In this document: in pieces, positions 23,937 through 35,560 of the stretch
Position numbering within the stretch: position 1 is the first letter of the stretch
Layout: each line of letters opens with the position of its first letter
From: Saccopteryx bilineata
Taxonomy: Eukaryota > Chordata > Mammalia > Chiroptera > Emballonuridae
Reading direction: 5' to 3'
Assembly (NCBI RefSeq): GCF_036850765.1
Contig: NC_089493.1
Location: 128,656,239-128,720,238 of the forward strand
Length of the DNA stretch: 64,000 nt
Notes under the pieces: generated by a model
What the model was told of the DNA's origin: nothing
Databases searched by the model: none
What the model saw: the letters and a program-made list of their open reading frames with translations, nothing else
Translations under genes and position numbers: made by a program

Positions 23937-24985
23937 CAAAGTGTGCGCCCTAGAAGATTTCCAGGTACGCCCTGTGGTATTCCAGAGAAATGTGTGCCTC
24001 TTGGGGACCAAAATACCAACAGGGTTTTTGGAGTTTAGATTTTGGGGGGGACAGAGGTGTGGGGAATTGGCTGTAAGCTGGTAGTCTGCCCAACCCCCAC
24101 CTCACTTGCCTGATTAGGTTGCAAAAGGCTGTTAAGCTGTGGTGCTGGATTGTTTACACTACCTCGCATGTTCCCGGAAAGAGTGGAGGCAAGTTTCTTC
24201 TATCCTTTGTTTGGTGTAAAGTTAAGATGATATGTATTGTGGAGGTTTTCTGCACTCAATCAACACAATTAATAGTAAAAAGAGAGGAATTCTTCAATGT
24301 ATTGACAAGGAAATGAGAGTTTGCCTTTCAAATATATGCCCAAACATTGAAGAAATCACTAGGACACATCAGGCTCATGTTTCTCATAAACACAAAAATG
24401 AAAAAACTTAACACATTTACGCTGGGACTTGCTGAATTTACTAACTCTTACTAAGAATGTATCTGTTAAATATGACAAAATTAAATTTATTCTGACATTA
24501 AAAAACATTTTTATGTTGGTCCTGGCCAGTTGGCTCAGTGGTGGAGCGTTGGCCTGGCGCGCAGAGGTCCCGGGTTCGATTCCCGGCCAGGGCACACAGG
24601 AGAGGCGCCCATCTGCTTCTCCACCCCTCCCCCTCTCCTTCCTCTCTCTCTCTCTCTTCCCCTCCTGCAGCCAAGGCTCCATTGGAGCAAAGATGGCCCG
24701 GGCACTGGGGATGGCTCCTTGGCCTCTGCCCCAGGTGCTGGAGTGGCTCTGGTCGCAGCGGAGCGACGCCCCGGAGGGGCAGAGCATCGCCCCCTGGTGG
24801 GCGTGCTGGGTGGATCCCGGTCGGGCGCATGCGGGGGTCTGTCTGACTGTCTCTCCCCGTTTCCAGCTTCAGAAAAATACAAAAAAAAAACAAGAAAAAA
24901 AAAACAAAACAAAACATTTTTATGTTACATTTTTTGAGTTATGCTTTTTAGAATTCGTAAAAAAGGGGTTAAAAATAAAAAGATG
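23937..24985 (+). mobile_element. hAT element, left end present, right end not seen
   Basis: The left terminus cagtggttctcaaagtgtgcgcc is a typical mammalian hAT end. The preceding 8 bases, acttagag, fit the nnnTAnnn target. The following kilobase is repeat-like and interrupted by a SINE. No matching right terminus or second acttagag was found, so the right limit is a guess. No transposase domain could be read. Confidence 0.45.
24518..24910 (+). mobile_element. Young tRNA-derived SINE, family B
   Basis: The perfect 16-bp TSD aaaacatttttatgtt lies at 24502-24517 and 24911-24926. A box tggctcagtggtggagcg; B box ggttcgattccc. A perfect CTCF-like core (complement) is at 24788-24800. Frames of 100-185 residues on both strands here are SINE artefacts. 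Confidence 0.95.
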
Positions 24986-25009
24986 ACAAAAGACATGTTT
25001 TTATTAATC

Positions 25010-25600
25010 TCTTTCTATTTTGTTTGTTTATTTTGTTCTTTAGATTCCATATATAAGTGAAATCAGATGGTATTTGTCTTTCTCTTATTTCACTTAGCAT
25101 AATACCCTCTGTCTATCCATGCAAATGGTAATATTTCCTTCTTTTTTATGGCCAAGTAATATTCCATTGTGTATATATACCGCCGCTTTTTTTTTGCACT
25201 CATTTATTGAAGGAAACTTCTATATCTTGGCTATAGTAAATAATGTGGTGATGGACATGAGTGTGCTTATATTGTTTCAACTTAGTATTTTGGGTTTCTT
25301 CGGATATATACCCAGAAGTAGAATTGCTGGGTCATAAGGCAGTTTCAGTTTTAATATTTTGAGGAATCTCCATACTGTTCTCGATAGTGGCTTCATCAGT
25401 CTGCATTCCCACCAACAGTGCACGAGGGTTCCCCTTTTCTCACACCCTTGCCGCCGCCACCTGTTGTTTATTGATTTATTGATCATAGCCAGCCAGTATG
25501 ACAGGTGTGAGGTCCTATATCATAGTGGTTTTAAATTGCGTTTCTCTGATGTTTAGACATGTTGAGCAACTTTTCATAGGTATATAATAGGTCATTGTGC
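25010..25600 (-). mobile_element. L1 fragment (ORF2 end and 3' flank), antisense
   Basis: Typical antisense L1: ttatttcacttagcataat, agtaatattccattgtgtatatatacc, gggtttcttcggatatatacccagaagtagaattgctgggtca. The frame is broken. Confidence 0.85.
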
Positions 25601-27726
25601 AGGAACCTGTTTTAGGTACTGTGGGCATTGGTATATGTACGTATGTGTGGTATGGTTTAGTATTACTTGGTCTTGCCTCCTACATGACATTTCTGAAAAG
25701 CTATATTTATGAGTTGATGATTTTTTTATATAATTATCATTTTTCCCAAATGAGTTTCACTGTTTTAAAGCTGTAATCCTCTGGAAAACAAATATTTTTT
25801 TTCTTAATAATCAGAAAGTTGTTAGTAAAAATCACCAGTGGACTCAGCACTGTGTCTGGTTCCCTCAGAAAGTCTGCTCCTGTGCATAATAAGCTGTGTT
25901 CTCCCATGTGGTGCCTGTGAGGAAAGGTATTTAAATGAATACTTAATATGATTTGTTATTACTCAATAAAAGTGTATGAAGTTTGAACTATCTATTTAAA
26001 TGAAGAAATTATATGGATAATTCCAAAACCCTTTGTCTGTCTTTAGAATATGCATTTATGCTTATATTGAAATGGGATAAAATTACAAGGTTCGTGTAGA
26101 GAAGTTACATTTGTAATTTAGCAGGGACTACATAGCTGATTTTTCTGTTCCCTGGATCAGTGCTAGTTACTGCATTTTTATCTTTGGGAGATAGAGTATC
26201 AGTTTAATAGAACCTAATTACTAGACAAGTGTCAGCTGCTGTAGTTGGGTTGAGGGTGATAATTAAGAGCTTTAGTCTAAAGCTCACCTGCTGGATTTCT
26301 AGATACCTGTTAAAATAAGAGCAAAGCATATGGTTATCTAACAAATAACTTAGAGCCCTTTTTGCTAAATTAAATCATTTATATCTGGTGACAGTTTTGC
26401 TTAAACCACTTCAGTATTTAGTGGGACTGCCACATAGGTGGTGGTGGGCACACTTTCATCATGGGACATAGAGCACACAATTCTGTTTTTCTGTTGCTAA
26501 TAGCTACCAGGGTTCAGCAGGCCTGTTTCTGTATATCCCATGAGCTAATGATGTTGGTTGTTATACTTTTAAGTGGTGTTAAAAATAAAAGTTTAAAAAC
26601 AAAGGGGAATATGTGACAGCAACTGTATGTAACCTACAAAGCTTTACATGTACACATACCATCTGGCCCATTAAAGGGAAAAGTTTGATGACTCTTGGGC
26701 CATTGATGTTTATTGCTTAGAACTGTTCATTCATTAGGGGTTGCAAAATGGTGATCTTGTATCATTCCTTCATTAGTAGGTAGAATATTTCTATAAACAG
26801 AACCTTACTTTCATCAACAATTTTATTGCCATTAGGGGCAGTTTAATCAGGAAAACTGCTTAATTTTTTCACTCTTACTTGTCACTTTTCACAATAATGA
26901 ATTGGTTCTGTAACATTCTCCAAAAGTCACTAGTTTATTATTTTTTGAGGTCATTATAAAGTAATGGAATTAAACATATTTGAGTGTTTAAATTTATTGT
27001 GTTATTATTATTGTCAATGGTGAATATAATGTATTTGGGCATTAAGAGCCTCTTGAGTCTTTTGGGATTCCCTGGAGTCACTGGTAGCTTTTTGGTTGTT
27101 GACATAGCAAGATGTTGCCGATTCATCTTTCTTTCAGTTGCCAACCTGGAGTGAGCTAGTTTTATGAAGGTTCTTTTGTGCTGAAAATGGAATTTAGAGC
27201 CAAAATCTGGGTATGGAAAGTACTCATTGCTACTGAGTTGGCCATTTTTACTACACCATTTCAGTGAAGTTATAGCTAGGAAATACGTATTTTCAAAATA
27301 AATAAAATACAAATTCCTATTGGTGTTTACAATTAAAGTTGAGGGATACGTGGTTTTTACTTAATAATCCCATTTGTTTTATATCTGTGTCACTTTTCTT
27401 CCACGTTGAGAATCCTGTTTTCCATGATAGCAATGGAATTACTCACTTGCTTTATCCCACTGCATGCCAGTGCATGCGTGTACGCGTGTGTTCACACACA
27501 CACACGCACGACTCATAGTAACTGCAACAAAATAGGTATTTAAACAGCTTAAAACGTATTCAGTTCTTTTGGTCCTTAGGGCATATTACACTATGTGTAG
27601 TTTGGTTATTTTTTCTTAAATTCTCTTAGCCTAGACCTTCTCTATATTGGTTATAATGACAACCAGAGATCTAGGTTTGTTTCATTTCTGCTTTTAATTT
27701 TTTAGGGATATTTAAATTTTATTTAT
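25601..27726. other. Repeat-poor island, about 2.1 kb
   Basis: I recognised no transposon in this stretch, unusual for this window. No splice-bordered coding exon is visible. A short alternating purine/pyrimidine tract lies at 27466-27512. It may hold conserved non-coding sequence, but that needs alignment. Confidence 0.4.
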
Positions 27727-28096
27727 TTTTCTTTTTTTTCTTTTTTATGAAGCTGGAAATGGGGAGAGACAGTCAGACAGACTCCCGCATGCGCCCGACC
27801 GGGATCCACCCAGCACGCCCACCAGGGGCAATGCTCTGCCCCTCCGAGGGGTCGCTCTGCCGAGACCAGAGCCACTCTAGCGCCTGGGGCAGAGGCCACA
27901 GAGCCATCCCCAGCGCCCGGGCCATCTTTGCTCCAATGGAGCCTTGGCTGCGGGAGGGGAAGAGAGAGACAGAGAGGAAGGGGTTGGGGGTGGAGAAGCA
28001 AATGGGCGCTTCTCCTATGTGCCCTGGCCGGGAATCGAACCCGGGTCCCCCACATGCCAGGCCAACGCTCTACCGCTGAGCCAACCGGCCAGGGCC
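27727..28096 (-). mobile_element. tRNA-derived SINE, family B
   Basis: Family B in reverse with a well-kept B box (complement of gggaatcgaacccgg) and head ending 28096. The CTCF-like core is shortened (ccaccaggggcaatg). The TSD is not clear because both flanks are T/A-rich. Confidence 0.88.
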
Positions 28097-28235
28097 TTAA
28101 TTTTGTTTTTAAATTATATATGTTCCAAAGTCAAATCTATGAACAAGTTCTATTTGAAAAACATTGAGCTGAATCCCTGTCTACTCTTAACTAAAAGATT
28201 TCTTCTTTTTATATGAATTAAAAATTGTATGTATG

Positions 28236-28466
28236 GGCCCTCCTGGATTCGATTCTTGGTCAGGGCACACAAGAGAAGTAACCATCTACTTCTCTTCCTC
28301 CCCTTCTCCCCCTTTTCTCCCTCTTCCCGTCTTGTAGCCAGTGGGTGCTGAGGATAGCTTGTTTGATTTGAGCATTGGCCCCAGAGCATTGGCCCCAGAT
28401 GGGTTGTCGGGTGGATCCAAGCGGGGCATGTGCGAGAATCTATCTCCCCTCCTCTCACTTAAAAAA
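28236..28466 (+). mobile_element. 5'-truncated SINE, family B
   Basis: It begins inside the tRNA head (ggattcgattcttggtcaggg) and ends in an A run. Direct repeats aaaaattgtatgtatg / aaaaactgtgtgtatg (14 of 16) flank it, so the truncation happened at insertion. Confidence 0.8.
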
Positions 28467-28544
28467 AACTGTGTGTATGTATTGATAGCACACCTTTCTT
28501 ACATAAAAATACCCAGTTTTCTTCAACCTTCCTTTTTACTTATT

Positions 28545-28960
28545 TTAGAGATCACTCCATGATAGAATATTAATTTATTCTATAGTTCTATTTATTACTG
28601 CATAGTACCTCATAGTATACCATGGTTTGTTCAGTATGTCCCTTACTGATGGACATCAGTGTTGCTTCCAGATGGTTACTACAAGCAGCACTGCAGTGAA
28701 TAGTCTTGCTTGTATCTTGAATCTTAATTTGGCAATATATCTTTTAGATTTATAGATGTGGGATTGCTAAATGAAAGGGCTAATGTACACAGAATTGTGC
28801 TAAATGTTGCAACTTTCCTTTATAATGGGTACCATTTTGCATTTATATCAGCCTATCTCCCTATACTTTGTCTACAGAGTATGTTTTAGATGTTTGCCAA
28901 TATGCTAGGTGAGAAATTATATATCATTGTAGCATTTCTCTTATGATGAGTAAGGTTCAG
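28545..28960 (-). mobile_element. Old L1 fragment, antisense
   Basis: It resembles the L1 ORF2 3' region in reverse (catagtaccatggtttgttcag..., gtgggattgctaaatgaaaggg). Diverged. Confidence 0.55.
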
Positions 28961-29932
28961 ATTTTTAAAAAGTGATTAAGGACTATTTCATTTCATTTCA
29001 GTAACTATTGATAATTCTACATCTCTGTGGAAATGGTATGCAGTTACCGGACTATGGAAAAGGCTTATTATACTCTCCCACAAATGCTTACAACTGCTTG
29101 GTTATTGTATATTTGGGTTTATTGTGGTACTTTGGGGCTCATATCTTATCCTTCTGATATTATTAACATCTTTCTTGGATTTTAGAGGCCTCTCCCTTTC
29201 TTCTCTCCCTCCCCTCCAAGATTATTTCACATCAGAAGGTATTACCAAGAGATTAAGAGATAGTGAATGAAGTATGAATTTGTTTGTGACTTATTGCAGG
29301 CTTGAGTTCACAAGCTTTTGAATTTAGTTTGTTTTGATCAGTTGAATGTACAGTTGAACAAAAGAATTCTACAACATGGCAGACAGACCTTGTGAGATTG
29401 ATATGATTTTTCTGAAGCATCTGTCACCTTTACGGTGAGAGCTTGTACATGCACAGCATGCTTTGTAGAACACAGCTTTGATATTATAAGGTTCATTATT
29501 AAAAATTCTCAGCCTGGTGTTCTTCTCATTTGCATATACTTAAGTTGTTAGATGGTCCTGTGGGATTTCATAAATATTAGTTCTGTTAGTAAACTGCTGA
29601 CAACGAAAGTTTTTAATAAATTATTCATGTGCTATTTGTTTTCTGCATTTGAGAATTAATGCATCTTTCCTCAGAATGTGTTTTTAGCTGAACTTGATAA
29701 CAATTTGTAAACATGTGGTGACATACTTGAATAAAATCTATAATGCTTGTTTTCCATATGAGGAAAATCCTCAATTAGCAATATTTGGAATGGTATCAGT
29801 TCTCTAGAACATGGGTGATTACTGAAAGATAATGTAAAATAGCTTTCAAAGATGTGAAATGATGGGTTATAAAAATGGCTGCTCTTTTAAGAGGCAGGCC
29901 ACGAAATTTTATCTGTGGTTTTTGTGTTTACT
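28961..29932. other. Repeat-poor intronic stretch
   Basis: No recognised repeat. It is AT-rich, with an octamer-like atttgcat near 29528. No exon is supported. Confidence 0.4.
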
Positions 29933-30259
29933 TTTATTTATTTATTTATTTTACAGAGACAGAGAGAGGGATTGATAGGGACAGACAGACAGGAACAGAG
30001 AGAGATGAGAAGCATCCATCATCAGTTTTTCGATACAACACCTTAGTTGTTCATTGATTGCTTTCTCATATGTGCCTTGACCGTGGGCCTTCAGCAGACC
30101 GAGTAACCCCTTGCTGGAGCTAGCGACCTTGGGTTCAAGCTGGTGGGCTTTTCCTCAAACCAGATGAGCCCACACTTAAGCTGGCGACCTCGGGGTCTCG
30201 AACCTGGGTCCTCTGCATCCCAGTCCGACGCTCTATCCACTGCGCCACCGCCTAGTCAG
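29933..30259 (-). mobile_element. tRNA-derived SINE, family A
   Basis: Flanked by near-18-bp direct repeats (gtggtttttgtgtttact at 29915-29932, repeated at 30260-30277). The head reads on the - strand from 30259; the tail is the (TTTA)n run. Confidence 0.92.
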
Positions 30260-30277
30260 GTGGTTTTTGTGTTTACT

Positions 30278-31089
30278 CTAGTCTAAGCACTTACTGTTCA
30301 CTTTCCTTTATTGAAAATTTAAGATCTTGTTTTATAATCTTCGTCTGTATTTCAAGTCTACCATTTTCTGGATAATTTGAATGTCTGCCCAGCCTTCCTT
30401 CCCCATACTGTTTTCAGTTCTCTAACTTCGTTGTGTCCAGCAGCTTCTCCTTCATGCTCCTTCAGGTCCCAGCGTCCATAACTGCACCCTACCCCACCCA
30501 GGTCATCGCTCCACAGTGCTGGAGTAGTAAGATAGTATTACCATCACACCACTGTCTCCTAGCCCCAGGTACTCACATGGGATGCACACCATTTTTACCC
30601 ATCCTCCCTCCCTCCTGTTTATTTCCTTCCCTGTCTGTCCTAGATCTTATTGACAGCCACTTTTGGTATCTTCAACCCTCTTTCTTCATTGTCCCTTTCT
30701 ACTCCTCTGCCTAGGAAAATTCAGTTGTAAATGTCTGCTTTCTCTACCCTTTATCTGCTAGAAAGCCACGTTTTCATATTTGGACTTTTTAAAACACAGT
30801 TCCTAACCTTAACTGGACTCTCAGTGCAGCCCAGTAATCCTGCTTTTCCTTTTCAGAGCTGCATTCCCTTGTCACTGCAGCTGGTACAGGTGTTTGCTGC
30901 CACCTGCAAATGTTTGGCCCTGCCCTGTTGGCATCCCTAGTCCGACTGCAGGATTAACAGGTGTACTCACTTCATCTTTAGAGGTTGTAGAAGCTGTTAA
31001 CAATGACTCCCATAACTACCATTGACATTACCTATCTTCTCATTTTCCTTGTTGCAACAAAAGAAGTGGTCTTCCCATGATCCACAATC
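30278..31089. other. Pyrimidine-rich intronic sequence
   Basis: C/T-rich with long frames that have no family resemblance. It may be an old repeat in reverse, but I could not name one. Confidence 0.35.
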
Positions 31090-31370
31090 AATCCTCCTAC
31101 ATGTATTTTTTAATGTAGACATTTACTATTTGAAATTTCCCTCTAAGCATTGCTTTGGCTACACTGCACACATGTGACCTGCTGGATTTTCATTTAAGTT
31201 CAAAATATTTTGTAATTTCTCATGTGATTTCTTCTGTGATCTATTGGGGGTTTTGTAGAAGTGTGTTGCTTAATTTCCAAATATTTTAGGATTTTCCAAA
31301 TATCTGTTATTGATTTCTAGTTTAATTCCACCGTGGCTAGGAAACATACCTTGTACAGTTTCAGCTCCTA
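31090..31370 (-). mobile_element. Old L1 ORF2 fragment, antisense
   Basis: The text tttccctctaagcattgctttggct, ttcaaaatattttgtaatttctcatgtgatttcttctgtgatc and ttgatttctagtttaattccaccgtgg follows antisense L1 ORF2 (5' half). Confidence 0.7.
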
Positions 31371-31835
31371 ACATGCACACGAGTGGACACCCAGAGATTC
31401 ACGGGGATTCTTCCTCCAAACTGCGGAGTGTGTGTGTGTGTGCGCATGTCTGTCTGTTTCTCTTTCCTTGCTCCCTCTTCTTCTCTACTCGCCAGCTCTG
31501 ATCTGTCTCTTTAACTAGGTGAAATTTTGGAGATCTCTGCTTTTCTCTTCCTCATGCTGAGGCCTAGGAAGGTGGGAGATCTTCAGGGCTGTAATGGGGA
31601 GTAATTTTAGGGTTCATCCTGTTTGTGTCCTTTCTCTCAGGGGTCCCAGTCCTTTCTGGAAAGCAGTGTCTCACTGATTTTGTCCAGTGTTCTAGTTGTC
31701 TGAGGCCAGAGGCTTATTAGTATGGTCCCTGTTTCTCCATTATGGCTGGAAGCCTGGACCCAATTTTTTTTTTTTTCTGGACCCAATTTTATACTCCTCT
31801 TGCCTGAGTATTCATTCTATCTCACCCTCTCTGGT
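31371..31835. other. Intronic sequence, possibly L1-derived
   Basis: It could be the continuation of the adjoining antisense L1 toward its ORF1/5'UTR, but the match is weak. Confidence 0.3.
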
Positions 31836-31848
31836 TCTTTCTATCTTT

Positions 31849-31855
31849 TCTTTTC

Positions 31856-31886
<31 letters not shown>

Positions 31887-32210
31887 ATAGTGAGAGGAGG
31901 GAAGGCAGAGACAGACTCCTACATGTGCCCTGACTGGGGTCCACCCACTAGGGGGGTTGCTCTGCCCACTTGGGGCATTGTTTTGTTGCTCAGCAACTGA
32001 GTTCTTAGCTCCTGAGGCAGAGGCCTTGGAGTCATCCTCAGCACCCAGGGCCAACTCACTCCAATTGCCATGGCTGCAGGAGGAGAGAAGAGAGAGCAGG
32101 GGAGGGGAGGAGAAGCAGATGGGCACTTCTGTGTGCCCTGATCGGAAATCAAACCCGGGACATCCACACACAGGGCTGATGCTCTACTGCTGAGCCAACC
32201 AGCCAGGTCC
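31849..32210 (-). mobile_element. tRNA-derived SINE, family B, with (TTTTC)n tail
   Basis: The tail has become an AAAAG microsatellite (TTTTC repeats on +, about 31850-31880). TSD tctttctatcttt / tctttccatcttt lies at 31836-31848 and 32211-32223. The head is the complement of gagccaaccagccaggtcc. Confidence 0.88.
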
Positions 32211-32223
32211 TCTTTCCATCTTT

Positions 32224-32540
32224 CAACATACTCAAGCCTCTCCTTTATTACAAAGGCTGTAAAGGAAGAGCAAACTCAGATCTTTATTTACCAACCTCTC
32301 TCTCCTTCAGGTTTCATGTCAGTAATCACATTTTGCATGAATGCCCTCCCTGACTCTCTGGGCCAGTTCTCTCTGTGTGCCCCTTTTACACACCCCACAC
32401 CCCATATTGGCTCCCACCACATTATCCTGGTTGTATTTGTGTGAGCTGTGATTGTATTGTATGTCTTACTGTTGTGCCTTCGATGTTTAGCATCCTTCAT
32501 TCATTCAACAAATATTGAGTACCCACAGGGAAGCCAGCAG
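32224..32540 (-). repeat. L2 3' fragment, antisense
   Basis: The text atgaatgccctccctgactc, ccccatattggctcc and ttcattcattcaacaaatattgagtaccc is typical antisense L2/MIR 3' sequence. Confidence 0.6.
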
Positions 32541-32852
32541 CCAAGGTTCTTGCTCTCACCAAAGTTGTATGGTGGGGGTGGGTGGGAGTGTGATGAGAGT
32601 GTGGTGAGGAACAACAAACAACAGAAGAAAAATTTTTGTTCTTATAGAGAGTAGATTCTTAGTAATGTTTTTGAAAGAATTAATGTATGAATATTTACTT
32701 TTAGAGAGCCTTTAAAGTCCAAAAATATTTGATAGTATTAATACTGACTTAAGCTCTTGAAACTCCTCTCCTTAAAAATGTAATACACCTTTCTGGACCT
32801 AGTGGTCTGTGGTAATTAGATTATTATTAGGTTTTACTCTACCTAATCTTAG

Positions 32853-33203
32853 GGGGTTTTTTTTGGTATTTTTTCTGAAGCTGGAAACAGGGAGGCAGTC
32901 AGACTCCCGCATGCACCCGACCGGGATCCACCCGGCATGCCCACCAGGGGCCGATGCTCTGCCCATCTGGGGCATTGCTCTGTTGCAACCAGAGCCATTC
33001 TAGCGCCTGAGGCAGAGGCCACAGAGCCATCCTCAGCACCCGGGCAAACTTTGCTCCAGTGAAGCCTTGGCTGTGGAAGGGGAAGAGAGAGACAGAAAGG
33101 AAGGGGAGGGGAAGGGGTGGAGAAGCAGATGGGTGCCTCTCTTGTGTACCCTGGCCGGGAATTGAACCTGGGACTCCTGCACGCCAGGCCAATGCTCTAC
33201 CAC
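32853..33203 (-). mobile_element. Head-truncated SINE, family B
   Basis: The element lacks about 25 bases of the tRNA head (it stops at gctctacca). It is flanked by ctacctaatcttag / ttacctagtcttag (32839-32852 and 33204-33217). The CTCF-like core at 32941-32953 has one mismatch. Confidence 0.88.
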
Positions 33204-33523
33204 TTACCTAGTCTTAGTTTTATTTTATCTAGTTTCCCTGGACAAAGGCAAGGTGATCAAAGGCTGTTAGAAGCGCACTTTAGAAATAGTGAGAAGTCAT
33301 GTTTAACTTCAAAATTGAAAAAATAAAAAAGGGAAGATACGGTATTTTTATGTTTTTTTTTTTACGATAAAGGCCAAGTCCTCGATCCTAAAATTATAAA
33401 AATTTCTTCTCAAATAACTAACATACAGATTTGATGGTCATTAGGTTATCTCAAACTGGCAGCATATTGAGAACACTTTTCACTAAAGTGATAATGCTGT
33501 ATCACTTTTTTAATTTCTAACTT

Positions 33524-33917
33524 TTTTTTTTTTTTTTTTCATTTTTCTGAAGCTGGAAACAGGGAGAGACAGACAGACTCCCGCATGCGCCCGACCGGGA
33601 TCCACCCGGCACGCCCACCAGGGGCGACGCTCTGCCCACCAGGGGGCGATGCTCTGCCCATCCTGGGCGTCGCCATGTTGCGACCAGAGCCACTCTAGCG
33701 CCTGGGGCAGAGGCCACAGAGCCATCCCCAGCGCCCGGGCCATCTTTGCTCCAATGGAGCCTTGGCTGCGGGAGGGGACGAGAGAGACAGAGAGGAAAGC
33801 GCGGCGGAGGGGTGGAGAAGCAAATGGGCGCTTCTCCTGTGTGCCCTGGCCGGGAATCGAACCCGGGTCCTCCGCACGCTAGGCCAACGCTCTACCGCTG
33901 AGCCAACCGGCCAGGGC
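33524..33917 (-). mobile_element. Young SINE, family B, two CTCF-like cores
   Basis: T-run tail, then the complement of the family B sequence to the ggccctggccggttggctcagc head. The core module is duplicated: ccaccaggggcg at 33615-33626 and a perfect ccaccagggggcg at 33636-33648. It matches the + strand copy at 15182 almost base for base, including the rare gccgcgctttcc stretch. Confidence 0.93.
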
Positions 33918-34378
33918 CTCTAACTCTTTAATTATATGAAAATATGATAGTAAATCTGTTTTAACATCTTATATACCTGGACTATTGTTTTTCTTTTATT
34001 TCAAGCTTCACAAATTTTAACTAACTTAAACAAAAAATGAATTTATTGAAATGATGTGGGATAGCTTAAATGATCAATGCAAAAGCTAAAGACCCAACAA
34101 TGCCCAGTTTTATTAAGGCCAAAGAGATTATTCTTCTGTAAATTGTAACTCTTCTGGGTTATATAAGTCATTTCATCATTTGAATGGTCTGAATTTTCTT
34201 GACTCCTTACGCCTGAGAGCATCTGCTACATGTTGCAGTTGCTGGTGCATTGTAACTGCTTAGACAATAGATAACCCAATGCAGTATTTTTATCTCTCTG
34301 TTTTAATATTGCAAAAGCATCTAGGAATAAGGACATCTTCCTATAGAACAGCATTATTAATCACATCTAAGAAAATTA
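33918..34378. other. Intronic sequence, nothing recognised
   Basis: AT-rich, no repeat or exon seen. Confidence 0.35.
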
Positions 34379-34392
34379 AAATCACTTCAATA

Positions 34393-34754
34393 GGCCCTGG
34401 CCGGTTGGCTCAGTGGTAGAGCGTCGGCCTGATGTGCAGGAGTCCCGGGTTTGATTCCCAGACAGGGCACACAGGAGAAGCGCCCATCTGCTTCTGCACC
34501 CCTCCTCCTCTCCTTCCTCTCTGTCTCTCTCTTCCCCTCCTGCAGCTGAGGCTCCATTGGAGCAAAGTTGGCCCAGGCGCTGAGGATGGCTCTGTGGCCT
34601 CTGCCTCAGGCGTTAGAATGACTCTGGTTGCAACAGAGCGAGGGACGCCCCAGATGGGCAGAGCATCGCCCCCTGGTGGGCATGCCGGGTGGATCCCAGT
34701 CGGGCCCATGCGGGAGTCTGACTGCCTCCCCGTTTCCAGCTTCAGAAAAATACC

Positions 34755-34779
<25 letters not shown>
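34393..34779 (+). mobile_element. Young tRNA-derived SINE, family B
   Basis: The 14-bp TSD aaatcacttcaata is at 34379-34392 and 34780-34793. A tail of about 28 A residues. A perfect CTCF-like core (complement) lies at 34667-34679. Confidence 0.95.
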
Positions 34780-34785
<6 letters not shown>

Positions 34786-34859
34786 CTTCAATAATACTAT
34801 CTAAATATACTTAAAATTTAAATTCACCCAATTATTCCATTTCTTTTTCTTTTTTTAGC

Positions 34860-35560
34860 TCAGGATCCAATAAAAGATCACTTATTGCATATGTTTTTGT
34901 CTTATAAGTCTTTTCATGTATAGCAATCCCCTTGTCTTTGTTTTTCATGACATTGACTCCTCTGAAGAGTCCAGGCAATTGTCTTATAGAATGTCTCACA
35001 TTTTGAATTTGTGTAATTATTTCTTCATGCTATATTTAGGTTAGACACTTTTCGCAAGAATATTACAGGCCCTGGCCGGTTGGCTCAGCGGTGGAGCGTC
35101 GGCCTGGTGTGTGGGGGGCCCGGATTCGATTCCCAGCCAGGGCACACAGGAGAAGCGCCCATTTGCTTCTCCACCCCCCACCCCCTCCTTCCTCTCTGTC
35201 TCTCTCTTCCCCTCCCGCAGCCAAGGCTCCGTTGGAGCAAAGATGGCTCGGGCGCTGGGGTGGCTCCTTGGCCTCTGCCCCAGGCGCTAGAGTGGCTCTG
35301 GTCGCCGCAGAGCGATGCCCCGGAGGGGCAGAGTATCACCCCCTGGTGGGCAGAGTATCACCCCCTGGTGGGCAGAGCTTAGCCCCTGGTGGGTGTGCCA
35401 GGTGGATCCCGGTTGGGCGCATGCGGGAGTCTGTCTGTCTCTCCCCGTTTCCAGCTTCAGAAGAAAAAAAAAAAAAAAGAGTATTACAGTGCCTCTTACT
35501 GCAGCCCATCATTATGTATGTGATATCAGGTTGCCTCAGTACTGGTAGTATTGAATTTGG
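34860..35560. mobile_element. Old L1 3'UTR-type fragment, split by a SINE
   Basis: The text ttttcatgacattgactcctctgaagagtccaggcaattgtcttatagaatgtc, resuming after the SINE, matches an old L1M-type non-coding region from memory. The same repeat class occurs at 51090-52160. Orientation not determined. Confidence 0.55.
35069..35476 (+). mobile_element. Young SINE, family B, triplicated CTCF-like module
   Basis: TSD aagaatattacag / aagagtattacag at 35056-35068 and 35477-35489. The 22-bp 'ccccctggtgggcagagtatca' type module occurs three times in tandem (CTCF-like cores, each with a mismatch or shortened, at 35337-35349, 35359-35371 and about 35381-35391). The 206-residue frame across it is a SINE artefact. 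Confidence 0.95.

Noticed and set aside
24429..24986. 185-residue + frame, with overlapping frames of 102-142 residues on both strands
   Set aside because: All are translations of one GC-rich SINE read in several frames. Similar 'proteins' occur at 15223, 27747, 33649 and 50326 for the same reason.
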